Shown here: in pieces, positions 22,520-34,807 of the stretch | Position numbering within the stretch: position 1 is the stretch's first letter | Layout: each line of letters starts with the position of its first letter | Assembly: GCA_964017125.1 (NCBI GenBank) | Contig: OZ024914.1 | Coordinates: forward strand, 20,574,393 to 20,638,392 | Direction: 5' to 3' | Origin: Flabesymbios commensalis | Taxonomy: Eukaryota; Annelida; Polychaeta; Terebellida; Flabelligeridae | DNA: 64,000 nucleotides | The notes under the pieces: generated by a model | The model's database searches: none | What the model was told of the DNA's origin: nothing | What the model saw: the letters and a program-made list of their open reading frames with translations, nothing else | Program-made: the position numbers and the translations under genes

Positions 22520-22946
22520 TTTATCCTTGGTACGTAGCTGAGCTGAGCTACATGCCTGCTCCGTGCGCTAGCTGCGCTTTCTCACACTCGCTGGTTGTGT
22601 TTCCACTGTGAGACGTATGCTGGTATCAGCCAATACTGCACTCCGCTGTACTACATGTATACAGTCTACTTGCCACTTGCCACTCCCATTGACATAATGT
22701 GTTAAGCCCAAAATGTCTTTTACAGCAAGGTTTTTTGATGGAAATATTATCTATATGATCCAAGGAGTCAGAAAATGCCGGATGCTACATTTTATATGTT
22801 GAGCATTTTTTTTAATTAGCATAATTAGTATATTTAATGAGGTAAATTAGGGAGTCGCCTATATCGGAGCCCCCAATCGACACAAACTCCAAAATTTTGG
22901 CTAACTTTGCATTTATTCAAGCATTATAGAAATGTCAAACATATCA
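22520..22946 (+). repeat. Dispersed Repeat A, uninterrupted copy
   Basis: Runs through GTAGCTGAGCTGAGCTAC, TACTTGCCACT, AGCCCAAAATGTCTTTTACA, GCAAGGTTTTTTGATGGAAA, GTCAGAAAATGCCGGATGCT and AATTAGCATAATTAGTATAT. The same order occurs on the minus strand at 44890-45075 and, more diverged, at 51181-51310. In each triplicated unit this repeat is split by an inserted element. Its GTAGCTGAGCT motif also resembles the 54-bp minisatellite unit. Confidence 0.8.
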
Positions 22947-24049
22947 ACATTTTTTTTAAATACAAAATGGCTGACATCTGCCATTTTGAATTTGCATATT
23001 TAATTAGTCCATTTGCCACTCTCATAGACATAATATATCAAACCCAAAATGTCTTTTGCTGCAAGTTTTTTTTATGGAAATAATATAAACTGGCATGCCA
23101 AGAAAGCCCACGGCCAAATTAATTAAAGAGAATAAATGCATACATTTTAATCAGATCAGAAGTTAGTCCGATACGTGACCCATTGCATTCTGGGCCAGTC
23201 AGATTAATTTCCTGGCTCGCGGCGGGCCAGGAACGAGGCTAGGGTAGGCTAGGCCTATGGCTACATCAATAAATCATAGGTCTGGATAGGCCTAAAGGCT
23301 AGGCTATAGCTACAATACATAAATAAATCATAGGCCTATGCCTAGCCTACAATTATATAACATGTATAATACATCTCTCGTTGTCGCACATAACGTTACT
23401 ATCACCCAGGGGGCAAGACCAGATTTCCTGACACGGCGTGTTGTAAAAGGTTGTGCACCTGAAATGATATATACATATATCTGGTATCACAACCTAGGTG
23501 CACAACCTTGCAAATCGACTACTAAATATTGACAGGAAGCCAATAACGGCGGCCATTAACGAAAAACAAGAATTTGTAAATATCTCGGTCAATATTTAAG
23601 ATAATTTGCTTTTAAAGTTTTCTAGACCTATGTTTTCAGGGTCAAAGAATAACATAAAACCAACCATGAATTGATGCTATGCCTACTTAACATGCTAGTA
23701 GACAAAGCTATGCTCCCATGTTTTGAGAATAATATTCACCGCTAATTGTAATTAAGCACTATTGATGGGCAAACATTCAATGCCCTAAAAATAATTACTA
23801 TTATCAAATTGATCTAAAAAAAGAATTAACCCTTGCAGGTTTATAACATTTGGTATAATTATATCTTCACAACGTAATCAAGCTACAGTTGCATGAACAA
23901 CAAAATTTAATAATACTAAAAATACTACTGTCAAAACACCCCCACTGCAGGGTTTAGCACACCGCTACATCAATGAGTCTGGAGGATAACTCAGTGTGGT
24001 TAGCAGATGACTAACAATTTAGCTTTGGGTGTAAGATATAGTTGTGATG

Positions 24050-26117
24050 GTTGCTCGCATATCACGGTCAATTACCCTCACACTGATGATATATGCATAT
24101 GTGTAGTATATCGGGCATTTCCAGAATACTGCTGTTGGCTGATCTCCAAATGACTCCAATGTTCTCTAGAAATTAAACATCTTTCCGTGAAGAGCTGGAA
24201 CCTGTAGGCTGAAATCTTGGATTTTTAGAAGCTGCTCAGTTGAATAAATCTTGTTTTCAATCACTGCTTTTAAAACAGTCTCTATATCTTTATCAGCCAC
24301 TTAATATCGAAGGCTTCCCAGAATAATCGCCACATGGCTAGAATTCGGATAGAATGCATCATCTGATAGTAGTCAGCTTTTCCCCCAAACATCTTGTTTG
24401 CCGTTCCCTTTTGGCAGAGGCCTGCTGTGACAAGAATATATTCAACACCTGCATCCCTGGTAATCTTACAAATGGCCTTGACCTAGTTGTGAGCCTGGTG
24501 AAATCCACCTAACAGCTAAGACTAAATTGTTGAACTCGTCCTTATATAGTTTGTCCTTGATAGCAACGGCAGCTTCATATGTCGCCTGATCTCCAGTGAT
24601 TACAGTCCACTGGTCGCCAAGCAAACATGGTGTCTTTACCAACCATACCATTTCGTCCTTAAGCACAGCTGGATTGGTCGGGGATGCTGGGATAAAAGAT
24701 AAGTATCCAATCTTGCTGGCTTGGTTGTGTGGACGAAGTCTTGCACAGAACGCCGAAAAGCCTGGTAAGCCACTTTCTATCTTACATGGAATGTCAAGAA
24801 GTTGTGATATGGTTGCCGCTCTACCCAAGCGATACACAAGAAGCATGTATTCAGATGTCCTGTCAGCTCGGGTGTGTTAATTGTCTACATCCATGATATT
24901 ACCAAGAGACCTGGATATCTGTCTATTTTTGCTGAAATGCGAATGGTCGGTATGGAAGTGCTAGGACCAGAGGGAAGAGTATTTCGTTGCTCTGGTGTTG
25001 ATGTAGAGATTGTTACTGCCTTGGCGTGTTGATCATTGTCCGAGGAATCTGGGTTTTCAATGATGATTGCTGTTGTGGCATTGAAGCTACCACCCTCTAA
25101 TGTATTCTTCTTCCAATCTAGGTTGTTCATTGCAAAGACGTGAGGCATCTTCCTGTTGTTAGACATGTTTTCTGGAATGTACACACCAACTTCTTCCACC
25201 TGCTGCATGATCTTATTTTTTGACCCAGTCGGTTGTTCAGAGTAATCAAAGATTTTCTGTGTGTCTGATTGAACACATAGTGAGCTGTAGCTATTCCCAA
25301 TGAAGTTTGTATCCCAAACACGTGCTGTAAAATTTGTTGAGACATGGTTAGAGTTTTTTCTTTCACTGCAGACTCTACTTTCACTCTTCCGGAATCGAGA
25401 AGCTCTGCTGCTTTCTCAGAGAGCAGAATGCTGGTGAAGTTAAACAGCTTATCTGGAATCATTTTTCAGCTGCTGAAAAAAAATATGTCAGCTGACTGTT
25501 GGGTATGTAATTCCTGTTTGCACTGCTAAGCAGCATTTCTGAGTATCTTTGCGACACGTTGTAGTGTTCTCTGATCATCAGTTATGTGATTTTCTTCCTC
25601 TAGACGCCTCAGCTTCTCCAGGGCATTGCCGAAAGGTATTAGCGATGCACAATTGAATCCTGGTTCGTATGCCAGAACAAATTATGGCGACCGATTTACC
25701 GTATTTCTCTTTCAACTTCTATTTATAAGGCTGCATGCTCGGTAATCATCAGCATGTTTTACTTATAGCTCCTGGAGAATGGTTCACTGCTGGTATCGCT
25801 GTGGTTTGATCAGGAAGCCACACTTATCACTGAAAAGAGGTGTGCTTTCGTGTGTGGATGGCCTTAGACTTATTTATACAATGTTTGTGATAGCATATAT
25901 TATTTGCCACCATGTCGTGTCCGGGACCAATCAATCTTAACATGGTATCATCTCTTCCCAGCCTTTGAGCCCGAGCCAGCATTTTGGTTGTTTTTATGGA
26001 CACCATAAATGTTGATACGTTCTGTTTAGTATTTATGTGAGGTTGCTCAGAAGATGTGCTGCACTGGTTGGACTGAGTCTGCTGCACTTCCTTCCTGATG
26101 ACGTTTTGTTGGAGCAT
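24050..26117 (-). pseudogene. N-terminal half of transposon-type protein (copy 1)
   Basis: Minus-strand blocks in family order. 26117-25827 (96 aa) has GHDMVANNICYHKHC, a probable metal-binding start. 25462-25127 has LTMSQQILQHVFG, THRKSLITLNNRLGQKI. 25208-24885 has VGVYIPENMSNNRKMPHVFA and NNLDWKKNTLEGGSFNATTA. 24846-24466 has ILVYRLGRAA-type start, FIPASPTNPAVL, WTVITGDQATYEAAVAIKDK. Beyond, in another frame, come VKAICKITRDAGVEYILVTA, TANKMFGGKADYY and FGDQPTAVFWKC. Frame changes and stops separate the blocks. The family's C-terminal nuclease-like half is missing; it ends at the point where the 16.7-19 kb remnant begins. The protein probably served the surrounding transposon, by inference. 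Confidence 0.75.
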
Positions 26118-26379
26118 AGGTATACTTTTCTTGTTTGTATACCAGTTTCTACATTTATCATGTCACTTAGGGACCTTGTCTTCAAGCCATGTCCTCACAT
26201 CATCAGCCTAATATAAGTATCATCTTTGCCAGAATTTATTGCATTCATTGCCAGAATAAACTAGTTGCTAAATGTGATATTACGCAGTGGCTTTACACTA
26301 GATTGCTGACACACAAATGCACTTTGTATAGTCTATGCTGGGAATAGAGGTCGACTTTTTCTTCTTTGAAGGTTCAGGA

Positions 26380-26688
26380 GGGCGGGGGCCCTAGGTTAGT
26401 GGTTAGCACCGCTGCCTTTCACGCAAGAGTTTGGGGTTCGGTTCCCGGTCTCGGCGGTTTGAAAGAAACAAAAAAAATTCTTCCCCATCCACGTGTGAAA
26501 GTCAGTATTGTGGGGAGCCTCCGTGACCGAGAGGTAGCGTGCTCGGCCTCAGACCGCCAGGGCTCGAATTTCGAATCCTGTGTCTGGAGGACAGTGTCAT
26601 CTCAATCATCTCACCATCCTCAGGAGGTTCTCCTGGCCCAGTTTAGCCTATATGTGCACAAATGTGGCCTAAAGCCCGATTCATTTCA
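26380..26688 (+). mobile_element. Dimeric tRNA SINE inside the transposon (copy 1)
   Basis: Same two-unit SINE as at 11480: TAGTGGTTAGCACCGCTGCC, GGTTCGGTTCCCGG, then GACCGAGAGGTAGCG, TTTCGAATCCTG and a TTCATTTCATT tail. It is flanked by a perfect 15-bp duplication, TTTGAAGGTTCAGGA (26365-26379 and 26689-26703). The long plus-strand open frame over it is not a gene. Because all three units contain it at the same site, insertion came before the triplication. Confidence 0.92.
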
Positions 26689-27556
26689 TTTGAAGGTTCA
26701 GGATTCAGTGACACACCACCTTCTATGACCCTCTTTGTTGACATGCTAAATTTGAGTAATTGGCTTCTAACTACCTACCACACACCACCACCAAACATAA
26801 ATATTTAAAAATAACCAGCCACCATAAGCAATAACATTCAACTAGCAATTGTAAAATGTGTGGACATTTTACATGACACTTCATCAAATTTATTGGAATG
26901 ACGACGTGCTTACATTGTTATATTCTATGCTAGCAAAACACAGCACTACTCAACGAGCTATTATCTCAAGGAGTAGTTATATTGCATCAAGCGTGGTTTT
27001 ATTGTGATCTTTGACCCTCAAAACATGGGTCTAGATAACTTTAAAAACAAAATATCTCAAATATTGACCGAGATATTGACAAATTCCGGTTTTTTCGGTA
27101 ATGGCCGCCGTTATTGGCTTCCAGCCAATTTTGAGTAGTCGATTCGCATGGTTGTGCACCTAGATTGTGATCCTAGACATATGTAGATATCGTTTCAAGT
27201 GCCCAACCTTTTACAACACGCCGTGTCTGTTTTTCAAAAAAAATTGATGTTTGCCCCCTGAGTATATATAGGCCTACATAGGTCCTATCAATGATTAGGC
27301 AAAAAATACCTTTGTTTCCAATTAGCCTACCCGACCAACCATATTTGACCCCAAAGTTGTCTGCCAATTTCCGATTTTTTTTTTCTGCAATTCTGCATTT
27401 TGGGCCAATCTGACTTTTTTTTCAAAGTGAAATTGAAATAGAAAGTTTCTCTACCTAGTCCTACCCTATTTTGGAGGGCCATATAGTCTAGTCTAGGTCC
27501 ACCGAAATAAAAAACAAATCAAAAAAATCATTGTGTTGGCCCCTATTCCCTTTTTC

Positions 27557-27880
27557 ACTTGACACTTGACACTTGACACTTTTCCAGTTCCAGACATTTT
27601 CAGGTGGCGTCTATATTTATAAACTGGGCCTAGTCATAAACTAATAGTAGGCCTAGACATCTGGTCGGCAGGGATTTGAGACTTGCTAGTCTATCTAGGC
27701 CTAGACCTGCTCTTTGAAGCATCGTGCTGCTTGCATTGCTGATTATGAACTGCAACTTTGCCATTGGCTGAAATGAACTGACACTCACACACACAGTGTC
27801 ACTCACTGTGAGTCTGTGTCAGTGACCCTTCACTGAAAATGTCTTCACTGACCTCACACAGTTCAGTGACAAAGGTAGGC
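27557..27880. repeat. Small internal repeats (copy 1)
   Basis: Three to four copies of the 9-mer ACTTGACAC stand at about 27558-27588. From about 27780 GTGTCA, AGTGAC and CACTGA words alternate in both orientations, giving overlapping imperfect dyads. Non-coding. Repeated at +5,379 and about +10,756. Confidence 0.6.
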
Positions 27881-29428
27881 CTATAATCATTTCACTGCAT
27901 TAATTTTAAATTGAAGTTCAGCCTTCGCGCCCAGGGCCGTGGGCTATTATCTATAACGTTATGATTTGAAGAGTCAGAAAATGTCGGATGCTAATTCTAT
28001 ATGTTTACCAAATTTTTAATTAGCATAATTAACATATTTAATTAGGTAAAATTAGGGACTCGCCTTGGCCTATATCAGAAGGGTCAACCTCCATTCAACA
28101 CTAACTCTCAAATTCAGCTTACTTTTGCATTTTCAAGCATAAAATAAACATTTTTTCAAAAATGCAAATGGCTAACATCCGCCATTTTTAATATGCATAT
28201 TTGATTAGGTCATTGCAAGACCAATATCATTATCTTTGATAAACTTGAGGTTTGACACCCTCGTTTCTACATAATCATGGTAATGAATATGCTCAGAATA
28301 TTGAAAAAAAACTCATACAACTCATACATTTTTTTTAAATACAAAATGGCTGACATCTGCCATTTTGAATTTGCATATTTAATTAGTCCATTTGCCACTC
28401 TCATAGACATAATATATCAAACCCAAAATGTCTTTTGCTGCAAGTTTTTTTTATGGAAATAATATAAACTGGCATGCCAAGAAAGCCCACGGCCAAATTA
28501 ATTAAAGAGAATAAATGCATACATTTTAATCGGATCAGAAGTTAGTCCGATACGTGACCCATTGCATTCTGGGCCAGTCAGATTAATTTCCTGGCTCGCG
28601 GCGGGCCAGGAACGAGGCTAGGGTAGGCTAGGCCTATGGCTACATCAATAAATCATAGGTCTGGATAGGCCTAAAGGCTAGGCTATAGCTACAATACATA
28701 AATAAATCATAGGCCTATGCCTAGCCTACAATTATATAACATGTATAATACATCTCTCGTTGTCGCACATAACGTTACTATCACCCAGGGGGCAAGACCA
28801 GATTTCCTGACACGGCGTGTTGTAAAAGGTTGTGCACCTGAAATGATATATACATATATCTGGTATCACAACCTAGGTGCACAACCTTGCAAATCGACTA
28901 CTGAAAATTGACAGGAAGCCAATAACGGCGGCCATTAACGAAAAACAAGAATTTGTAAATATCTCGGTCAATATTTAAGATAATTTGCTTTTAAAGTTTT
29001 CTAGACCTATGTTTTCAGGGTCAAAGAATAACATAAAACCAACCATGAATTGATGCTATGCCTACTTAACATGCTAGTAGACAAAGCTATGCTCCCATGT
29101 TTTGAGAATAATATTCACCGCTAATTGTAATTAAGCACTATTGATGGGCAAACATTCAATGCCCTAAAAATAATTACTATTATCAAATTGATCTAAAAAA
29201 AGAATTAACCCTTGCAGGTTTATAACATTTGGTATAATTATATCTTCACAACGTAATCAAGCTACAGTTGCATGAACAACAAAATTTAATAATACTAAAA
29301 ATACTACTGTCAAAACACCCCCACTGCAGGGTTTAGCACACCGCTACATCAATGAGTCTGGAGGATAACTCAGTGTGGTTAGCAGATGACTAACAATTTA
29401 GCTTTGGGTGTAAGATATAGTTGTGATG

Positions 29429-31496
29429 GTTGCTCGCATATCACGGTCAATTACCCTCACACTGATGATATATGCATATGTGTAGTATATCGGGCATTTC
29501 CAGAATACTGCTGTTGGCTGATCTCCAAATGACTCCAATGTTCTCTAGAAATTAAACATCTTTCCGTGAAGAGCTGGAACCTGTAGGCTGAAATCTTGGA
29601 TTTTTAGAAGCTGCTCAGTTGAATAAATCTTGTTTTCAATCACTGCTTTTAAAACAGTCTCTATATCTTTATCAGCCACTTAATATCGAAGGCTTCCCAG
29701 AATAATCGCCACATGGCTAGAATTCGGATAGAATGCATCATCTGATAGTAGTCAGCTTTTCCCCCAAACATCTTGTTTGCCGTTCCCTTTTGGCAGAGGC
29801 CTGCTGTGACAAGAATATATTCAACACCTGCATCCCTGGTAATCTTACAAATGGCCTTGACCTAGTTGTGAGCCTGGTGAAATCCACCTAACAGCTAAGA
29901 CTAAATTGTTGAACTCGTCCTTATATAGTTTGTCCTTGATAGCAACGGCAGCTTCATATGTCGCCTGATCTCCAGTGATTACAGTCCACTGGTCGCCAAG
30001 CAAACATGGTGTCTTTACCAACCATACCATTTCGTCCTTAAGCACAGCTGGATTGGTCGGGGATGCTGGGATAAAAGATAAGTATCCAATCTTGCTGGCT
30101 TGGTTGTGTGGACGAAGTCTTGCACAGAACGCCGAAAAGCCTGGTAAGCCACTTTCTATCTTACATGGAATGTCAAGAAGTTGTGATATGGTTGCCGCTC
30201 TACCCAAGCGATACACAAGAAGCATGTATTCAGATGTCCTGTCAGCTCGGGTGTGTTAATTGTCTACATCCATGATATTACCAAGAGACCTGGATATCTG
30301 TCTATTTTTGCTGAAATGCGAATGGTCGGTATGGAAGTGCTAGGACCAGAGGGAAGAGTATTTCGTTGCTCTGGTGTTGATGTAGAGATTGTTACTGCCT
30401 TGGCGTGTTGATCATTGTCCGAGGAATCTGGGTTTTCAATGATGATTGCTGTTGTGGCATTGAAGCTACCACCCTCTAATGTATTCTTCTTCCAATCTAG
30501 GTTGTTCATTGCAAAGACGTGAGGCATCTTCCTGTTGTTAGACATGTTTTCTGGAATGTACACACCAACTTCTTCCACCTGCTGCATGATCTTATTTTTT
30601 GACCCAGTCGGTTGTTCAGAGTAATCAAAGATTTTCTGTGTGTCTGATTGAACACATAGTGAGCTGTAGCTATTCCCAATGAAGTTTGTATCCCAAACAC
30701 GTGCTGTAAAATTTGTTGAGACATGGTTAGAGTTTTTTCTTTCACTGCAGACTCTACTTTCACTCTTTCGGAATCGAGAAGCTCTGCTGCTTTCTCAGAG
30801 AGCAGAATGCTGGTGAAGTTAAACAGCTTATCTGGAATCATTTTTCAGCTGCTGAAAAAAAATATGTCAGCTGACTGTTGGGTATGTAATTCCTGTTTGC
30901 ACTGCTAAGCAGCATTTCTGAGTATCTTTGCGACACGTTGTAGTGTTCTCTGATCATCAGTTATGTGATTTTCTTCCTCTAGACGCCTCAGCTTCTCCAG
31001 GGCATTGCCGAAAGGTATTAGCGATGCACAATTGAATCCTGGTTCGTATGCCAGAACAAATTATGGCGACCGATTTACCGTATTTCTCTTTCAACTTCTA
31101 TTTATAAGGCTGCATGCTCGGTAATCATCAGCATGTTTTACTTATAGCTCCTGGAGAATGGTTCACTGCTGGTATCGCTGTGGTTTGATCAGGAAGCCAC
31201 ACTTATCACTGAAAAGAGGTGTGCTTTCGTGTGTGGATGGCCTTAGACTTATTTATACAATGTTTGTGATAGCATATATTATTTGCCACCATGTCGTGTC
31301 CGGGACCAATCAATCTTAACATGGTATCATCTCTTCCCAGCCTTTGAGCCCGAGCCAGCATTTTGGTTGTTTTTATGGACACCATAAATGTTGATACGTT
31401 CTGTTTAGTATTTATGTGAGGTTGCTCAGAAGATGTGCTGCACTGGTTGGACTGAGTCTGCTGCACTTCCTTCCTGATGACGTTTTGTTGGAGCAT
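29429..31496 (-). pseudogene. N-terminal half of transposon-type protein (copy 2)
   Basis: Same blocks and same breaks as copy 1 (30841-30506, 30587-30264, 30225-29845 and so on). One visible amino-acid change is Gly to Glu in LLDSERVKVES. Since copies 1 and 2 share their breaks, the gene was already dead when the segment was duplicated. Confidence 0.75.
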
Positions 31497-31758
31497 AGGT
31501 ATACTTTTCTTGTTTGTATACCAGTTTCTACATTTATCATGTCACTTAGGGACCTTGTCTTCAAGCCATGTCCTCACATCATCAGCCTAATATAAGTATC
31601 ATCTTTGCCAGAATTTATTGCATTCATTGCCAGAATAAACTAGTTGCTAAATGTGATATTACGCAGTGGCTTTACACTAGATTGCTGACACACAAATGCA
31701 CTTTGTATAGTCTATGCTGGGAATAGAGGTCGACTTTTTCTTCTTTGAAGGTTCAGGA

Positions 31759-32067
31759 GGGCGGGGGCCCTAGGTTAGTGGTTAGCACCGCTGCCTTTCA
31801 CGCAAGAGTTTGGGGTTCGGTTCCCGGTCTCGGCGGTTTGAAAGAAACAAAAAAAATTCTTCCCCATCCACGTGTGAAAGTCAGTATTGTGGGGAGCCTC
31901 CGTGACCGAGAGGTAGCGTGCTCGGCCTCAGACCGCCAGGGCTCGAATTTCGAATCCTGTGTCTGGAGGACAGTGTCATCTCAATCATCTCACCATCCTC
32001 AGGAGGTTCTCCTGGCCCAGTTTAGCCTATGTGTGCACAAATGTGGCCTAAAGCCCGATTCATTTCA
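31759..32067 (+). mobile_element. Dimeric tRNA SINE (copy 2)
   Basis: Same insertion as at 26380 with the same 15-bp flanking duplication. One substitution noted (CTATGTGTGC in place of CTATATGTGC). Confidence 0.92.
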
Positions 32068-34807
32068 TTTGAAGGTTCAGGATTCAGTGACACACCACCT
32101 TCTATGACCCTCTTTGTTGACATGCTAAATTTGAGTAATTGGCTTCTAACTACCTACCACACACCACCACCAAACATAAATATTTAAAAATAACCAGCCA
32201 CCATAAGCAATAACATTCAACTAGCAATTGTAAAATGTGTGGACATTTTACATGACACTTCATCAAATTTATTGGAATGACGACGTGCTTACATTGTTAT
32301 ATTCTATGCTAGCAAAACACAGCACTACTCAACGAGCTATTATCTCAAGGAGTAGTTATATTGCATCAAGCGTGGTTTTATTGTGATCTTTGACCCTCAA
32401 AACATGGGTCTAGATAACTTTAAAAACAAAATATCTCAAATATTGACCGAGATATTGACAAATTCCGGTTTTTTCGGTAATGGCCGCCGTTATTGGCTTC
32501 CAGCCAATTTTGAGTAGTCGATTCGCATGGTTGTGCACCTAGATTGTGATCCTAGACATATGTAGATATCGTTTCAAGTGCCCAACCTTTTACAACACGC
32601 CGTGTCTGTTTTTCAAAAAAAATTGATGTTTGCCCCCTGAGTATATATAGGCCTACATAGGTCCTATCAATGATTAGGCAAAAAATACCTTTGTTTCCAA
32701 TTAGCCTACCCGACCAACCATATTTGACCCCAAAGTTGTCTGCCAATTTCCGATTTTTTTTTTCTGCAATTCTGCATTTTGGGCCAATCTGACTTTTTTT
32801 CAAAGTGAAATTGAAATAGAAAGTTTCTCTACCTAGTCCTACCCTATTTTGGAGGGCCATATAGTCTAGTCTAGGTCCACCGAAATAAAAAACAAATCAA
32901 AAAAATCATTGTGTTGGCCCCTATTCCCTTTTTCACTTGACACTTGACACTTGACACTTTTCCAGTTCCAGACATTTTCAGGTGGCGTCTATATTTATAA
33001 ACTGGGCCTAGTCATAAACTAATAGTAGGCCTAGACATCTGGTCGGCAGGGATTTGAGACTTGCTAGTCTATCTAGGCCTAGACCTGCTCTTTGAAGCAT
33101 CGTGCTGCTTGCATTGCTGATTATGAACTGCAACTTTGCCATTGGCTGAAATGAACTGACACTCACACACACAGTGTCACTCACTGTGAGTCTGTGTCAG
33201 TGACCCTTCACTGAAAATGTCTTCACTGACCTCACACAGTTCAGTGACAAAGGTAGGCCTATAATCATTTCACTGCATTAATTTTAAATTGAAGTTCAGC
33301 CTTCGCGCCCAGGGCCGTGGGCTATTATCTATAACGTTATGATTTGAAGAGTCAGAAAATGTCGGATGCTAATTCTATATGTTTACCAAATTTTTAATTA
33401 GCATAATTAACATATTTAATTAGGTAAAATTAGGGACTCGCCTTGGCCTATATCAGAAGGGTCAACCTCCATTCAACACTAACTCTCAAATTCAGCTTAC
33501 TTTTGCATTTTCAAGCATAAAATAAACATTTTTTCAAAAATGCAAATGGCTAACATCCGCCATTTTTAATATGCATATTTGATTAGGTCATTGCAAGACC
33601 AATATCATTATCTTTGATAAACTTGAGGTTTGACACCCTCGTTTCTACATAATCATGGTAATGAATATGCTCAGAATATTGAAAAAAAAACTCATACAAC
33701 TCATACATTTTTTTTAAATACAAAATGGCTGACATCTGCCATTTTGAATTTGCATATTTAATTAGTCCATTTGCCACTCTCATAGACATAATATATCAAA
33801 CCCAAAATGTCTTTTGCTGCAAGTTTTTTTTATGGAAATAATATAAACTGGCATGCCAAGAAAGCCCACGGCCAAATTAATTAAAGAGAATAAATGCATA
33901 CATTTTAATCGGATCAGAAGTTAGTCCGATACGTGACCCATTGCATTCTGGGCCAGTCAGATTAATTTCCTGGCTCGCGGCGGGCCAGGAACGGGGCTAG
34001 GGTAGGCTAGGCCTATGGCTACATCAATAAATCATAGGTCTGGATAGGCCTAAAGGCTAGGCTATAGCTACAATACATAAATAAATCATAGGCCTATGCC
34101 TAGCCTACAATTATATAACATGTATAATACATCTCTCGTTGTCGCACATAACGTTACTATCACCCAGGGGGCAAGACCAGATTTCCTGACACGGCGTGTT
34201 GTAAAAGGTTGTGCACCTGAAATGATATATACATATATCTGGTATCACAACCTAGGTGCACAACCTTGCAAATCGACTACTGAAAATTGACAGGAAGCCA
34301 ATAACGGCGGCCATTAACGAAAAACAAGAATTTGTAAATATCTCGGTCAATATTTAAGATAATTTGCTTTTAAAGTTTTCTAGACCTATGTTTTCAGGGT
34401 CAAAGAATAACATAAAACCAACCATGAATTGATGCTATGCCTACTTAACATGCTAGTAGACAAAGCTATGCTCCCATGTTTTGAGAATAATATTCACCGC
34501 TAATTGTAATTAAGCACTATTGATGGGCAAACATTCAATGCCCTAAAAATAATTACTATTATCAAATTGATCTAAAAAAAGAATTAACCCTTGCAGGTTT
34601 ATAACATTTGGTATAATTATATCTTCACAACGTAATCAAGCTACAGTTGCATGAACAACAAAATTTAATAATACTAAAAATACTACTGTCAAAACACCCC
34701 CACTGCAGGGTTTAGCACACCGCTACATCAATGAGTCTGGAGGATAACTCAGTGTGGTTAGCAGATGACTAACAATTTAGCTTTGGGTGTAAGATATAGT
34801 TGTGATG

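Larger units (their letters stand above)
23407..27260 (-). mobile_element. 3.85-kb DNA transposon with ~290-bp TIRs (copy 1)
   Basis: The left end CAGGGGGCAA (23407-23416) is mirrored by TTGCCCCCTG (27251-27260). Similarity continues inward for about 290 bp on each side (ACACGGCGTGTTGTAAAAGG, CCAATAACGGCGGCCATTA, ATATCTCGGTCAATATTT), with moderate divergence. Each TIR also holds its own dyad (GGTTGTGCACCT and AGGTGCACAACC in the left one). Inside are a broken transposase-type gene on the minus strand and a SINE. No clear target duplication was found. CAGGGG ends recall hAT-type elements but the protein does not; superfamily is left open. Confidence 0.8.
23105..27945. mobile_element. Outer inverted-repeat unit splitting Repeat A (copy 1)
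   Basis: AGCCCACGGCC at 23105-23115 is matched by GGCCGTGGGCT at 27935-27945. Outside them are the two halves of Repeat A (AAAATGTCTTTTGCTGCAAG and ATGGAAATAATAT on the left; GTCAGAAAATGTCGGATGCT on the right), which are joined in the uninterrupted copy at 22731. The pattern fits insertion of a 4.84-kb unit into Repeat A. The perfect inverted repeat is only 11 bp, so the unit may instead be several insertions. Confidence 0.55.
28786..32639 (-). mobile_element. 3.85-kb DNA transposon with ~290-bp TIRs (copy 2)
   Basis: Same structure as at 23407, with CAGGGGGCAA and TTGCCCCCTG ends. It differs from copy 1 by only a few bases. Confidence 0.8.
28484..33324. mobile_element. Outer inverted-repeat unit (copy 2)
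   Basis: Second copy of the 4.84-kb unit at 23105, with AGCCCACGGCC and GGCCGTGGGCT at its ends and split Repeat A outside. Confidence 0.55.

Noticed and set aside
24596-24880. 94-codon plus-strand frame in each triplicated unit
   Set aside because: It is the antisense shadow of the transposon-type protein on the minus strand.
26380-26460. tRNA gene
   Set aside because: A and B boxes are present, but the unit is half of a dimeric SINE with target duplications and does not close a proper cloverleaf by eye.
26366-26728. 120-codon plus-strand frames over each SINE copy (also 31745 and 37122) and at 11415
   Set aside because: They coincide with the tRNA-derived SINE, which is non-coding.
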